Source: Cichorium intybus
Taxonomy: Eukaryota > Streptophyta > Magnoliopsida > Asterales > Asteraceae
Length of the DNA: 64,000 nt
Direction of reading: 5' to 3'
NCBI GenBank assembly: GCA_023525715.1
Contig: CM042013.1
Location: 77,812,994 to 77,876,993 of the forward strand
Position numbers and translations under genes: made by a program. Below, one piece after another: positions 23,926 through 35,383 of the stretch. The notes under the pieces were generated by a model. The model saw nothing but the letters and a program-made list of their open reading frames with translations. It did not search any database and had not been told where the DNA came from. Numbering within the stretch: position 1 is the first letter of the stretch; each line of letters begins with the position of its first letter.

Positions 23926-24619
23926 TGTTGGATTAGGTGTCTAAGCCATGACTAATAATTTGTATTTACCTAATTAATAGAAGCAAAGTCCATTTGGGTT
24001 GCCCTCATAGCTGGAGGTTTGGTAGAAATTTCGGTAGAGAGAAAAGTTGGTTTATTATGGGATTAATAAATCAATAGAAATAAAAGATATGTTTTGTTAA
24101 TATATTAAAGTGATAATATATTAATTAGAAACTATATTGATTGATTAATAATTAATCAGAAATTAATTGGATTGATTTCTGTGGCATTAATTAGATTAAT
24201 CAGGAAGTCAGAGATTAAAGTCGTACAAATTCAATAGTTAAATAACGGCGCGCGGCGCGCAAATGTAAAGGCCGCGATGCGCGTACGTATAATCCGGAAA
24301 ATGACTGACGGCTAGGGTTTCTTGTTTCCCTATAAATAGGGAACCCTAGACCTCATTATAAGTGCTCATTCTATTATTCTCTCTGGAATTTTCGTGACCT
24401 TCCTCTGGCTCCCTAGGTGTGATCTCATTTGAGGCAGGACACTTGTGCTGCTTAGCTTCAAGATTAAAACTAAAGGTTAGTTTTTCTGATTTATTCTTTT
24501 AGTTAATTTTTGTTTGGCCTTTAGGAATTAGTTACATGTTCAAAGTAAGAAAACATAGATCTTTTCTAGGATGCATGTGAACTTAGGTTATTTAGTTCAT
24601 GGTTGCGGAAAACCTTTCA
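23926..24619 (+). repeat. 3' LTR of the non-coding copia-derived element
   Basis: 694 bp, near-identical to 17582-18275, same ends, followed by the AGTTA duplication. Confidence 0.9.
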
Positions 24620-24624
24620 AGTTA

Positions 24625-27516
24625 ATCTATTGTAATTTGTTGAATGCAACCGAATAAATTTACCTTTTGTATATCTAAAAGATAAATGTGTTTGATTTGT
24701 TTTACTATTAGAAAGCATTGCTTTTTAAGATTACTTTTTCCAGCTTAATTAGTTTGATTTTACAAAGAAACATTTGTTGGATAAAATAAAACATAACTAA
24801 CTTAAACCTAATTGTTTAACCAAGTTTTATAAATACAATATGATACGTAATAAAAATTACCAAAAATATTATTTGAATTTTATCCATACAAAATAACAAG
24901 AATATAAATTGACAAGTATTATTTGAATTTGATCGCTAAAAATAACTCTCAAGTTAAATCCATTAACTCAATTGAAGATAGCCATAATGGAATACGAATA
25001 CCTTTATGTTACAATATTATTTCATAATTGAGACATTAATCAAGTGCTGTTATTAAATTCTCATGGCACGTAAATAAACGTAATATTATCTTTATAAAAT
25101 GTATATGAACACATATATAATTGGCTGGACCAACATGTTATCCCCACAATCTTTTGTGTTCTTATCAAGCCACCATTATGTTGTGCGATGAACTAACTGT
25201 ATGCTCTCAATTCTCCTATTTAACTGAACATATAAAGAATTTATGCGTGGACCATCATTTGTTAGTGTCCTGGGGACATGGATGCAAAAAATAAAACCTA
25301 AATCGATCACCTATAATAATGCAAAGCTGCTATGCATCAAAAGGTTTTTTAAAAACATAAATAACAGAGGACACAAATTGGAAGTACAATTCTATAATAT
25401 TCTATAAATTTTCAAAGTATAGTGGCTTAATAAGATAAAAAGAAATTGTGATGATGTAACAAAAGGAAACAAATTGGAAGTACAATGCTACAATATGTTC
25501 AAATCCTATTTAAGATATAGTCCAGATAGAGAAAAAAATTCAATTCAAAAGGCAATCATATAGTGGCCACACTTTATCCGGAAGCCCCGAAGAGAAAAGA
25601 AAAAAATATGTTTCAACTTCTCGTGGGCATAAAATGAAAGGGCTAAACATACCCCAAACCACACCACACCACACCACACCAGGGCAGGTAAATTCGAACT
25701 TCACTCAACATCCAAAATATCAAAGAAGAAATAAAACCAAGGTAAAATACAGAGCATCAAGCGATAGATTTATGTTAACCTTATTGTTTATGAATTTTCA
25801 TGTACAAAGGTGGGTAAACATTTGAAAGTATAATGTCATAATAATACCAAATCACACACACACAGTCGTATACAAATAGTCACATAGATACACTGTTTTT
25901 GCCTAAAACCCTAAATGTAAACCAGTCCTTTTTAATGCTCTTTTTTTTTCTAAAATTAAATTAAGATGCTATAATAATCCAAGCAATAAAAGTACAATGT
26001 TGTTCCCTGGTTTGTATTAACCAAGCTGGACATAGCATCATACTTTTCTTGATTGGATTATTAATTTAGAAGCATACACACTGACAATTTACATCCAAAA
26101 ACCAAACACGCACACATATTACATCCACATATTCACATACATAAAGACACACATATATAGACACAGATACATAAATATAGACACACACGTGTACAAACAC
26201 ATATAATGTTGTACTGGAATATAAAGAAATGAAAGTACAATACGACCTATAATGCAAAAATAGATAAAACTGTGAAAGTAAGTTACTATCTCTTGCATTT
26301 AACCCAAACCAAAGGCAAGAATCAGCAACTTACTTTCATTTATTAGCAAGATATAACAGCTTTACTTGTATCTCTTTATATATAGATCTACTCTTAACAT
26401 TTGTTCTACACAAAAAGCCCAATGTTGGTGTGGTTGTATCTGTGATAGAAAAACGAAGAGACAGTGGGAGTTGGGGAATAACGATGGAGCTGTACAGACA
26501 CATACAACAAACACAATACACAATAAACACTATGTGATGGTGAGTTCAACCCAACATACTCACTTGCAGCAACCTTAGCTTTTTTAGATATTGTCCCCTT
26601 TAACCTGCCAATCATGAAAACACTAAAGAAAACATGTGAATTAAGATTAACACCTTTTTGTTGCATTAATAAAAAGTTTTTGATAATCCAACAGTTTCAT
26701 GTCTATATAAAAGTTGGAAATTAGTTTCTTTAACTTTCAAAATCCAGAAGATGATGCATGCCTACAAAAAATGAAGAAAAAACAACAGCTATATGATAAT
26801 GAATATGGATTATGAGATTATACCTTACATCACTCAAATCAGAGAATTTTTCTGTTGCATCTATAAAGTCTTGATTTGAGGTTGAAGATGTGTAGGTAAT
26901 CACACGACATTCCTGCTTTTGTTGCTGCCTGCACTTGTTATTCCTTTTGATTTCATAGTCAAATGAGAAAAATATTTAGACAAAAACCTAGAGAATCAAA
27001 TAGAAATTACTTTGGTTTTATACAAACCTTAATCAATTATTCAAAGAACCAACGTACCTTCATTTGGTGTAGGTTTTATTGATCGATAGAGGGATGACGA
27101 CAAATAGTGCGATGAAGCTCGTCGACAAGTCAAACCAGTGATTGTGCCATCGATGTCAAAGTTTATAGAGATGCCGATGGTGAAAGTCGACTGGAAAGCA
27201 GCGGTGGTCTGATGCTGGAGAGAATAAAACAACCAAGATAACTAAATGAGGCGACGATGACGTTTCCTTCGAAGGTTTCGTCTGGCTTCCATTTTCCGGT
27301 GCTAGCAGAATCAGAAGGATTATACCAAATAGTTGGTTTCCCAAAAAATCTCGTGTACGGGATAGAAGCCGAAACTGGAGGATTTCAGTTAATTGGATGA
27401 GCTGATATAATCGAAAATTGGTGCTGCTTTAAAACCTTGTATATTATGTATTAAAAATTGGATCTCGTAATTTTAAGAGTTTCTATTTTTAGAAACTATT
27501 TTTCTTTTTTAAGGTA

Positions 27517-27518
<2 letters not shown>
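24625..27518. other. AT-rich intergenic DNA with exon-like scraps
   Basis: No gene recognised. An (ACACC)n patch lies at 25658-25681 and CA-rich tracts at 25855-25870 and 26090-26200. On the minus strand 26825-26960 reads CRQQQKQECRVITYTSSTSNQDFIDATEKFSDLSD up to a donor-like GTAAGG, and 26560-26605 gives a second possible exon (RLKGTISKKAKVAASE). These could be two exons of a gene fragment; I cannot name it. Confidence 0.4.

Positions 27519-27600
<82 letters not shown>
27519..27600. repeat. (TA)n microsatellite, about 82 bp
   Basis: Pure TA tract. Different sequence lies on each side, with no recognised element end. Confidence 0.95.
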
Positions 27601-27605
<5 letters not shown>

Positions 27606-28979
27606 GTCATTTACTTATATTTAAACTCGCCATTTTACCCTACGTTTTGCGTCACCCTTGGCCAATAAAATCTGCCATCGTTGAGTAGAAATGACTTCCG
27701 GTTTCCTTGTATGCTGCCTGCTTCACCATCTTGCCTGCCTACTTCACCAGCTGCTTCCCTTTCCTTAGTCACCATAGTTATTAGGTGGCCTCCTGCTTTG
27801 AATTGAAGAGTCACATGCTTTCACACGGGTCTCGATTGCGTGCTTTCACTGACCCGATGATATGGTTATCCATTTTAATTGCTTCTCCACATTAGAGAAA
27901 TTCAAACCTGATGCTATCAATTCCACTAACTACAAATATAAGAAGAAGATTCTGTTTGTTAACGTGTTAAAACCAGAAGTTGTCCTGTAGGTGGATGAGT
28001 CATCGTTGGATAATAATCGTCTCTTCAATCCTCTTCGCCAATGATTTTCAAGTAAGCGCCGATGGTTTTTCATTTTTTTGTGTAATCGATTGGAAGCTAG
28101 GGTTTTATGCGTGAAAAGCTGCAGAGTATATCACACCCAATTATATATTGCATCTTGCTTTAATTTTTTCTGATTAGGTTTTCATCCAATTGATCCTCGA
28201 ATATCATGAAAAACTGCATTCGATATGGGTTATCGAAAATTGGTAGATATCGGTATCAAGAGATTATTCTTATCGAGCTTTTAGTCCTCTTTTTAATTCA
28301 TCAAATGATTGGGGTTTAATAAGATGTAGACTTCAGCACCTCCTAAATTTAAGTTCTTGAGAGACACTGAAGATACACTTCAAAGGAGAAAAGAAATAAG
28401 AAGTTATGAAGATGATTATTACGATGGAGGGAAAGTTTGATGAAAATGGTTCTTTTATTTCATTAGTTGTGTCCAAGAATTAGGTTTCTTTCTTGCTAAC
28501 TACAATCATCGCTACTTTGAGGATGACAACAAGAGAAAACCCATAATAAAGGTTCTTACAGATGGTCATTAAGAAGGAAGAGAAGTGGAAGACTAATGTC
28601 AAGTCTATCATCGTTCCCAAGGATCCAATATGACCACTTCACTTAGGTCTACGTTGCCGGTGAAGTTGTGCTCGTTCTTGTGCACCTCTGCTTGGATAGC
28701 TTTGCCTTTGAAAGTTGGCAACAGGTCCTGTTAAGCGCTTCTAAGACTGTTCCATCGTTTGAGGAGCTGCGCACTAAGGTCCTTAACCAAGAATCACGTC
28801 TGCCTTCCACTTTCGAGAGCTAGACCACGGGCTTATAGTTTAATTGGTTGAAACATACATCGCGGAAGTAATGAACAGTGTGAAACTGCCCTAAAAAATT
28901 AGGTTTACAGCTTTGATGGTGAAGATAATATCTCCTCAAGGTACGCCTTTTCAGGTTTTGGCTAATCATTGCTGCAAGT

Positions 28980-29300
28980 TCAACTTTTTGTCTTAGCTTA
29001 CCAATGATATGAACAGCGGAGTGTAGGAAGGAAGTGGTGGTTTTTGCTCATATTGTAACTGATTTACTTCAAACCCTTACTGATATGGATCTAAGTTTCA
29101 CATGCCTCAAGGTAAGTAAACATCCTCTGTCTTCTTCAACTCAATAGTAAACACATACAAAGGAATGTTGATGTTAGCAATTTCAATGAAGAAATTAATA
29201 TAAGGAGACATGTTAATTGACTTTTGTAATTGTTATAGAAACCGGAAAGATTTTCGTGGAGTGGGTTGGGACGTTGTGTCAAACCGTGGTGAGCTTACAC
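28980..29300 (+). pseudogene. Exon-like gene fragment of unknown identity
   Basis: The plus strand reads ECRKEVVVFAHIVTDLLQTL then TDMDLSFTCLK and meets a consensus donor (CTCAAG|GTAAGT, 29112). An acceptor-like TTATAG precedes AAACCGGAAAG at about 29240. This looks like two neighbouring exons of a real gene without the rest. Product unknown. Confidence 0.35.
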
Positions 29301-29879
29301 CAATGTCTTGCATTTAGCCAAAAAAAAAAAATTTAACAGATATAATAATTGTAACATAAAAATAAATATATTCATCAAATTAGAAAATATATGGTATATT
29401 TTTAGTAGTTAATCTTTCATTTTAATTTTTGAAATGAATCCCAGGTCAAGGTCAAATGTCACAACTATGATGCATATGGAAACATCATGAAGATTACTCG
29501 AGAGATAAAGTCAAAGATTGGAGTAAATTGTAAAAGAAGCACATCAATTGACAAAAGTGCCCTTTGAAGTAATCGACGGATAAATTACAAAAGTGGTTAA
29601 CACTTGACAAGAGATAGTGGGTCAAAGATTGAGATTCATGAAATGTGAGTGGCAATACATGTAAACTAAAAAGCATGTGAATTAACAAAGTTGTCCCTGA
29701 ACTAATTAATAAAGTGTTCGTTCCGTTAAAATTTCCCCTCATTTAACCACTTTTGAACTTTTTCCTTCTAAGTTCTAACAACGGAGGTTGTTATGAGGTT
29801 ACAATTGTCATAATGATTTTTAATTCTTTTTATATATTTTTTTACCATAGGGTTTGCAAATCCTGTTAGACGAAAAATA

Positions 29880-30983
<1,104 letters not shown>

Positions 30984-31052
30984 CTTATGAGCCTATTCCT
31001 AACACAAACCCTTCATATTTAGACAAAAATTAGCCATCCCCTTAGATTAATC

Positions 31053-32893
31053 GGAGCCGTGACAACTTACCCTGTGGGGTCCGACGTGGCAAGCAAACCA
31101 CGAGCGGTAACACCGTCCCAGTTAGGGTTGTGACCTCGGTGACCGGGGTTCAAACCCTGTGCGACGAACCATTGCCAAATTTCACATTTGTTCCCTTGTA
31201 CTTTGTTGAGATTTAAAAACACCCCCCCTTCCAATGTCTCTTTATGTAACAGTAAAAAAAACAAGTTTTTTTAAATATTTACCAACTATATATACACATT
31301 ATTTACACACATAAAATTACACTTCTTACATCCAATCTTCACATCTAATTTCAAAAATCATGTCTTCTCAAGATTCGCCAAACAATCAAACGCCACCAAC
31401 GAATCGAAACCGACAAAACGTTCTCGGTTTCGACCAATTCTACACACCCAACGTTTACCGTCCACAAATAGACCAACCGATTTTCTCACCCAACGTTTTC
31501 CCATATCAAATGACGGGGTACCCGCAAATGAAACCGCAAAATTTATACCATAATTTTCAACCCTTTCCCGACACACCAACCCAACAATTCCAAAACCCAT
31601 TACCCGATTCCGTTCCCAGAACACAATGTTCACCGGAATTAGTGCCGGAAACGCAACCGGAAGCCCAACCCGCGGCTCAAAGGAGAGGAAAAGCGCAAAG
31701 ACAACAATGGACAACCGAAGAGGAAATCGCGTTACCCCGTTCGTGGATTGACGTTTTCAAGGATACGGCCGCCGGAAACGCCCAAGCTGCGGAGCACTTT
31801 TGGATGCGGGTACGTGACCGCTTTCACCAAGAGCTACGCCGCGAGCTTTACCGTTCGAAAAACTGGTTGACAACAAAATACCGCCATAAAAACCGTGCGA
31901 AAATGAAGTTTAATGGATTGTTTCACAATTTATGAACGCATCGGAAAAGCGGTCAAACGGAGCAACATATTTTCAAGGAAGCACTCAAAATTTACAAGGA
32001 GGACAATAATAGAACAGTTTTCCGATAAGTTGAGTTTTGGCGTATCGTTGAAAAAAGCAAAAAATGGCATGATTCAAATACGGAAAACGACCTTCCGGCC
32101 CCGGCAATAAAGCGTTCAAAAACTTCCGAGTCAAGCCACAACACTACCTCCTCTGACGCTCGTATCAACCTCGATTTAAATGATAACCTCGACGAAGACC
32201 CCCTCAAATTTCCCGAATTCCGCCGGTCGATGGGACGAGATGCCGCAAAAAGAAAAAGAGAAGTGAGTTCGTCGAGTGCGGGAGGTGGCTCGGAAAGTAG
32301 CGAATACATCGCACTTATGCGGGTGGAATTCGAATGCTACAATTTAAGTGTCGCCGAGCGGATTGAGTTGGACAAAAAAGCGTTGAAAGAGAAACAACGA
32401 GCCCGGGAAGAACGTGAACGAGCTCGTGATAAAAATAACGGCTCCGTGAAGAAAAACAACGTATAAAAGATATTAAGTTTTTGACGCCCAACCCGGAGGA
32501 GGGTCTCGAGGGGGAAGAACGAGAGATGGTTTTAAAATTAAAAGCGGATATTATGGCAAAATATCGTTCCTAGGTTGTCGTTTAGGTTTTTACGTTTTTC
32601 GTTTTATCGTTTTAGTTGTCTTTTTTAATTTGTAGGTTGTCGGTTGGTTTTTTCATTTTTAATTTTAGGTTTGTCGTTTTAATTTACGGTAGTAATTTTT
32701 AATTAATGAAATATTTTATTTTAAAAAATTATTATTTTTAGTTTAGTTTATTTTTATTTATTTAAATAAAAAAGTGAATGGTTAGTGAGGGGTTTCCATT
32801 TCCTATAATTGAAAGGGTGAGGGGTTAGTGAGGGAAAAGTGAGATGACGCCTACATGGCACTCAAACCCCTTGGGGTGAGTGGTCACGGCTCC
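31053..32893. mobile_element. PIF/Harbinger-like element with ORF1 only
   Basis: The left end 'GGAGCCGTGACAACTTACCC' (31053) and the reverse complement of the right end 'GGAGCCGTGACCACTCACCC' (32893) are inverted repeats of about 28 bp with a few mismatches. Between them is one degraded SANT/NAM-associated ORF, the type of ORF1 found with PIF/Harbinger elements, and no DDE transposase. A 3-bp target duplication is not visible at these edges, so the exact ends are uncertain. Confidence 0.65.
31360..32573 (+). pseudogene. PIF/Harbinger ORF1: SANT/Myb-like plus NAM-associated protein
   Basis: The N-terminal third is a low-complexity Pro/Gln/Asn-rich region. A SANT/Myb-like domain follows (QQWTTEEEIALPRSWIDVFK, then HFWMRVRDRFHQEL), then a NAM-associated C-terminal region with a helical, charged tail (SVAERIELDKKALKEKQRAR and, after a shift, a segment ending MAKYRS). 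In PIF/Harbinger elements ORF1 binds DNA and works with the transposase; host databases often call such proteins GST T3-like by a mis-transferred name. Reading frame 1 runs to 31935, a short shift follows near 31915, an in-frame stop near 32029, and a -1 shift near 32459 before the final exon-like tail. It is broken in at least three places. Confidence 0.7.
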
Positions 32894-33308
32894 CCTTCAT
32901 CTTATCCATAGCTTTAAGATGTTCCAAATTATATTTGTTTGTAGCCATTTTGGCAACCACACTAACTTCGTGGCCAGCCACATTAACTTCTAAGGCTATC
33001 CGGAGTACTCAACTTGCTTCCCACTTGAAAAGTGGTGTCACGTCACCAACACATCATCTCACTTGCTTACCACACCACCAAGGAAATAGCCCACACTCCA
33101 CATCATCTAATTATTTTATTTTTGATTTAATTTAATAGAACTTCAATTCTTTTTTTTATTTAATTAAAATTAAAAAAACATAAATATTTAATAACTTAAA
33201 AATTTAAAATTACAAACCTAGAAAATAAAAACTACATCCATTCAAAAACTTAAATCCTAGATACGATAACATAAAACATAAAATACTTTAACTAAAACGA
33301 AAATACAA

Positions 33309-33698
33309 TCAACGGAATTTAGGTGAATTTTTGACAACATTCCACGCATCGAGGTGCGTGAAATCAGTGTCGTATGTCACCCGATACTCTTGCAACGTTT
33401 GCTCAACGATCACAGCGTCGGCGGTGCCCGGTTGTCGGTTCGCCGATAGTGGTGCGTAAATTTGATTAAAATGATGTATTTTAACAAACATATTCCTCCA
33501 TTTGAAACAAAGTTGATCCGTATTCCGATATTGTATTACGTCCAAATTTCTATGAAACGATTCCTGCATACGTTCCCAAAAAACGCGGTGGTTTCTCGCA
33601 GCCTCGTCTTCAGATACGTTGATGAAAGCGGTTGCTAAAGCCGTTTCTTCTTGTTGAGTCCATTCCAGAGGATTGTTTCCATTTTGCACCCCAGCCAT
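33309..33698 (-). CDS. PIF/Harbinger ORF1-like SANT domain protein, short
   Basis: 129 residues: a SANT/Myb-like domain (EWTQQEETALATAFINVSED, then HRVFWERMQESFHRN), and then the start of the NAM-associated region (RVTYDTDFTHLDAWNVVKNS), ending soon after. Complete ORF1 proteins of this kind are some three times longer, so the C-terminal part is absent. The frame is open. Its promoter side has been cut off by the copia insertion 23 bp upstream of the ATG, so native transcription is unlikely. It could be a truncated but once-expressed DNA-binding accessory protein. Confidence 0.65.
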   Translation of the reverse strand: MAGVQNGNNPLEWTQQEETALATAFINVSEDEAARNHRVFWERMQESFHRNLDVIQYRNTDQLCFKWRNMFVKIHHFNQIYAPLSANRQPGTADAVIVEQTLQEYRVTYDTDFTHLDAWNVVKNSPKFR

Positions 33699-33880
33699 TT
33701 TTTTTAAAATGAATATAGAAGTGTTGAATAATGTTTTTATGTTTTTATGTGACCATCACTCAAATAAGTCGAAATGTTTTCTAACAAATATTATCAGTAT
33801 TTCAGGTTGCATGGATTCAAGATTGAACAAGATAAAAAGAAAATATTCTTAAAAATGCAAAAATGTCACCCAGCAACAGC

Positions 33881-34226
33881 AATCGCGACCCAACAGCTCA
33901 TGCGTCGCGAAGTGAAGAAAATCAAAACAAAAGAAGAAAAAGGATGGAACAGTGCAGATCGCGACCCGATCCCAACCCAGATCGTGACCCTATCTGATGA
34001 CACACACGTGACACTATGCTGACCAAAGATCGCGAGCCGATGACAACCCTACGAGATCGCGACCCGATCTTCCTCCCCATCGTGACCCGACCCAGATCGC
34101 GACCCGATCGTCTCAAATATCGCGACCCTACCCACCTACCACACTCCACCGAGTCGGGTAGTGGCCAGCACAAAAGCGAGACACACTCAAGATCGCGACC
34201 CGATCACCACCCCGATCGCGACCCGA
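33881..34226 (+). promoter_or_regulatory. U3 array of ATCGCGACCC decamers upstream of the LTR TATA box
   Basis: About ten copies or close variants of atcgcgaccc lie near 33882, 33957, 33982, 34029, 34055, 34080, 34095, 34118, 34191 and 34215; several extend to the near-palindrome 'GATCGCGACCCGATC'. The array ends about 20 bp before the TATA box at 34243. It repeats in the 3' LTR (43241-43586), where some copies differ by C/T at CpG sites. Clustered repeats in U3 usually are enhancers; this is inference. Confidence 0.8.
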
Positions 34227-34370
34227 TCTCCGCTGGAACAGACTATAAATAGAGACTTCCTCTTGCTGATTTTCTACACAATATACAACCTACATACATT
34301 AACCTCAAGCATACCCACGACCAGAAACCTTAAAACTCTGAAATCTCTGCATTTGGCAACAAGGATCAAA

Positions 34371-34466
34371 CCGCAAAACCGCAAGAAACAAAACCTCCAC
34401 CCGACACCAAACTTCAAACCGCAAAACCGCAAGAAACAAAACCTCCACCCGACACCAAACTTCAAA
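34371..34466 (+). repeat. 48-bp tandem dimer in LTR R/U5
   Basis: The unit begins 'CCGCAAAACCGCAAGAAAC' and includes ctccacccgacaccaaacttcaaa. Two exact copies (34371, 34419) are followed by two shorter diverged units to 34535. It is also present in the 3' LTR. Confidence 0.85.
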
Positions 34467-35105
34467 CCGCTAAAACAACCTCTACCCGACACCAAACTTC
34501 AAACCTCTAAACAACCTCTACCCGACACCAAAAATCACCAAAACCTCATCCTACCGCGAAGAACAAGAAATCGACACATCAAGAAAAACGTTATCTTCCG
34601 CAGCTATCGATAAGTTCTTTTAAAATTATCTGTGTCGTTATTGATTTATTTAAACTTTTATAAATCAATTGTACCAAATATCCAAGACATAAAAATCGAA
34701 CCTCGACAACGAAAACACATGTGGACTGTATTTAACCGAGACATCTAACTTCTAACTTCTAACCTTTTTTATTTATTGTAAAAACACGTTATCGTTGATA
34801 ATGGCGTTTATTACATCTAACATCTAATTTCTAACTTCTAACTTCTAACTTCTAACCTTTTTATTTATTGTAAAAACACGTTATCGTTGATAATGGCGTT
34901 TATTACATCTAACCTTTAACTTCTAACTTTTACTTTATTTACCGCTTTCTGTCTATTTAAATATTGTCTAGTTTAGATTTACCGTTTTATTTTATTCCGC
35001 AACTCTTACTTATTCCGCATATTATAGATAAAATACATATCTGTCACACAGTAATCGGCTTAAAAACCCTTATTCGTGGTGATCGGTTATCGTATAATCA
35101 ACAAT

Positions 35106-35117
35106 TGGTATCAGAGC
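35106..35117 (+). other. Primer-binding site (tRNA-iMet)
   Basis: TGGTATCAGAGC two bases after the 5' LTR. Confidence 0.92.
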
Positions 35118-35365
35118 TTGTGTGATTACTTTGAAATTTTTGTCGAGAACTTTTGTGTAGCGTTTTTATAAACCACCAATAAGTTTCCTTTGAAAATTTC
35201 ATCTTAATATCACTTGTTCAAAAATCAAAAAAAAAAAAAAAAAAAAAAAAAAACATTTAAAAATTACTTGTGTGATTTACTTTGAAATTTTTGTCGAAAA
35301 CTTTTGTGTAGCGTTTTTATAAACCACCAATAAGTTTTCCTTAAAAATTTCATTTTAACATCACA
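35116..35365 (+). repeat. 150-bp direct duplication in the leader, with an A-tract between
   Basis: Two copies, from about 35116 and 35266, share 'TGTGATTACTTTGAAATTTT', gtagcgtttttataaaccaccaataag and aatttcatyttaayatcac. They are separated by a run of over 20 A (35229-35252). The duplication lies between the primer site and the gag ATG, in the untranslated leader, where packaging signals are expected. Confidence 0.85.
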
Positions 35366-35383
35366 TTTTCGTTAACAAAAAAA

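Larger units (their letters stand above)
17582..24619 (+). mobile_element. Complete LTR retrotransposon, copia-derived, non-coding interior
   Basis: Two 694-bp LTRs (17582-18275 and 23926-24619; about 7 differences by eye, near 1%) are flanked by the perfect 5-bp duplication AGTTA (17577-17581 and 24620-24624). A tRNA-iMet primer site follows the 5' LTR and a purine tract (AAGTGGGAGAC) precedes the 3' LTR. The 5.6-kb interior has no long open frame. Faint remains of copia gag, protease (FLDTGC.SHIC) and reverse transcriptase can be read in order on the plus strand. The young LTRs and ruined interior mean that a defective copy was mobilised in trans. Confidence 0.9.
33722..35103 (+). repeat. 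5' LTR of the complete copia element
   Basis: 1382 bp. The TATA box 'CTATAAATAGAG' is at 34243-34254. U3 upstream is filled with ATCGCGACCC repeats. Downstream are a 48-bp tandem dimer (34371-34466) and a 92-bp imperfect tandem around 34745-34925. Confidence 0.95.

Noticed and set aside
34016..34613. Open frames inside the 5' LTR, repeated at 43376-43973
   Set aside because: They translate the U3 decamers and the 48-bp tandem; they recur only because the LTR is duplicated and cross the TATA box.
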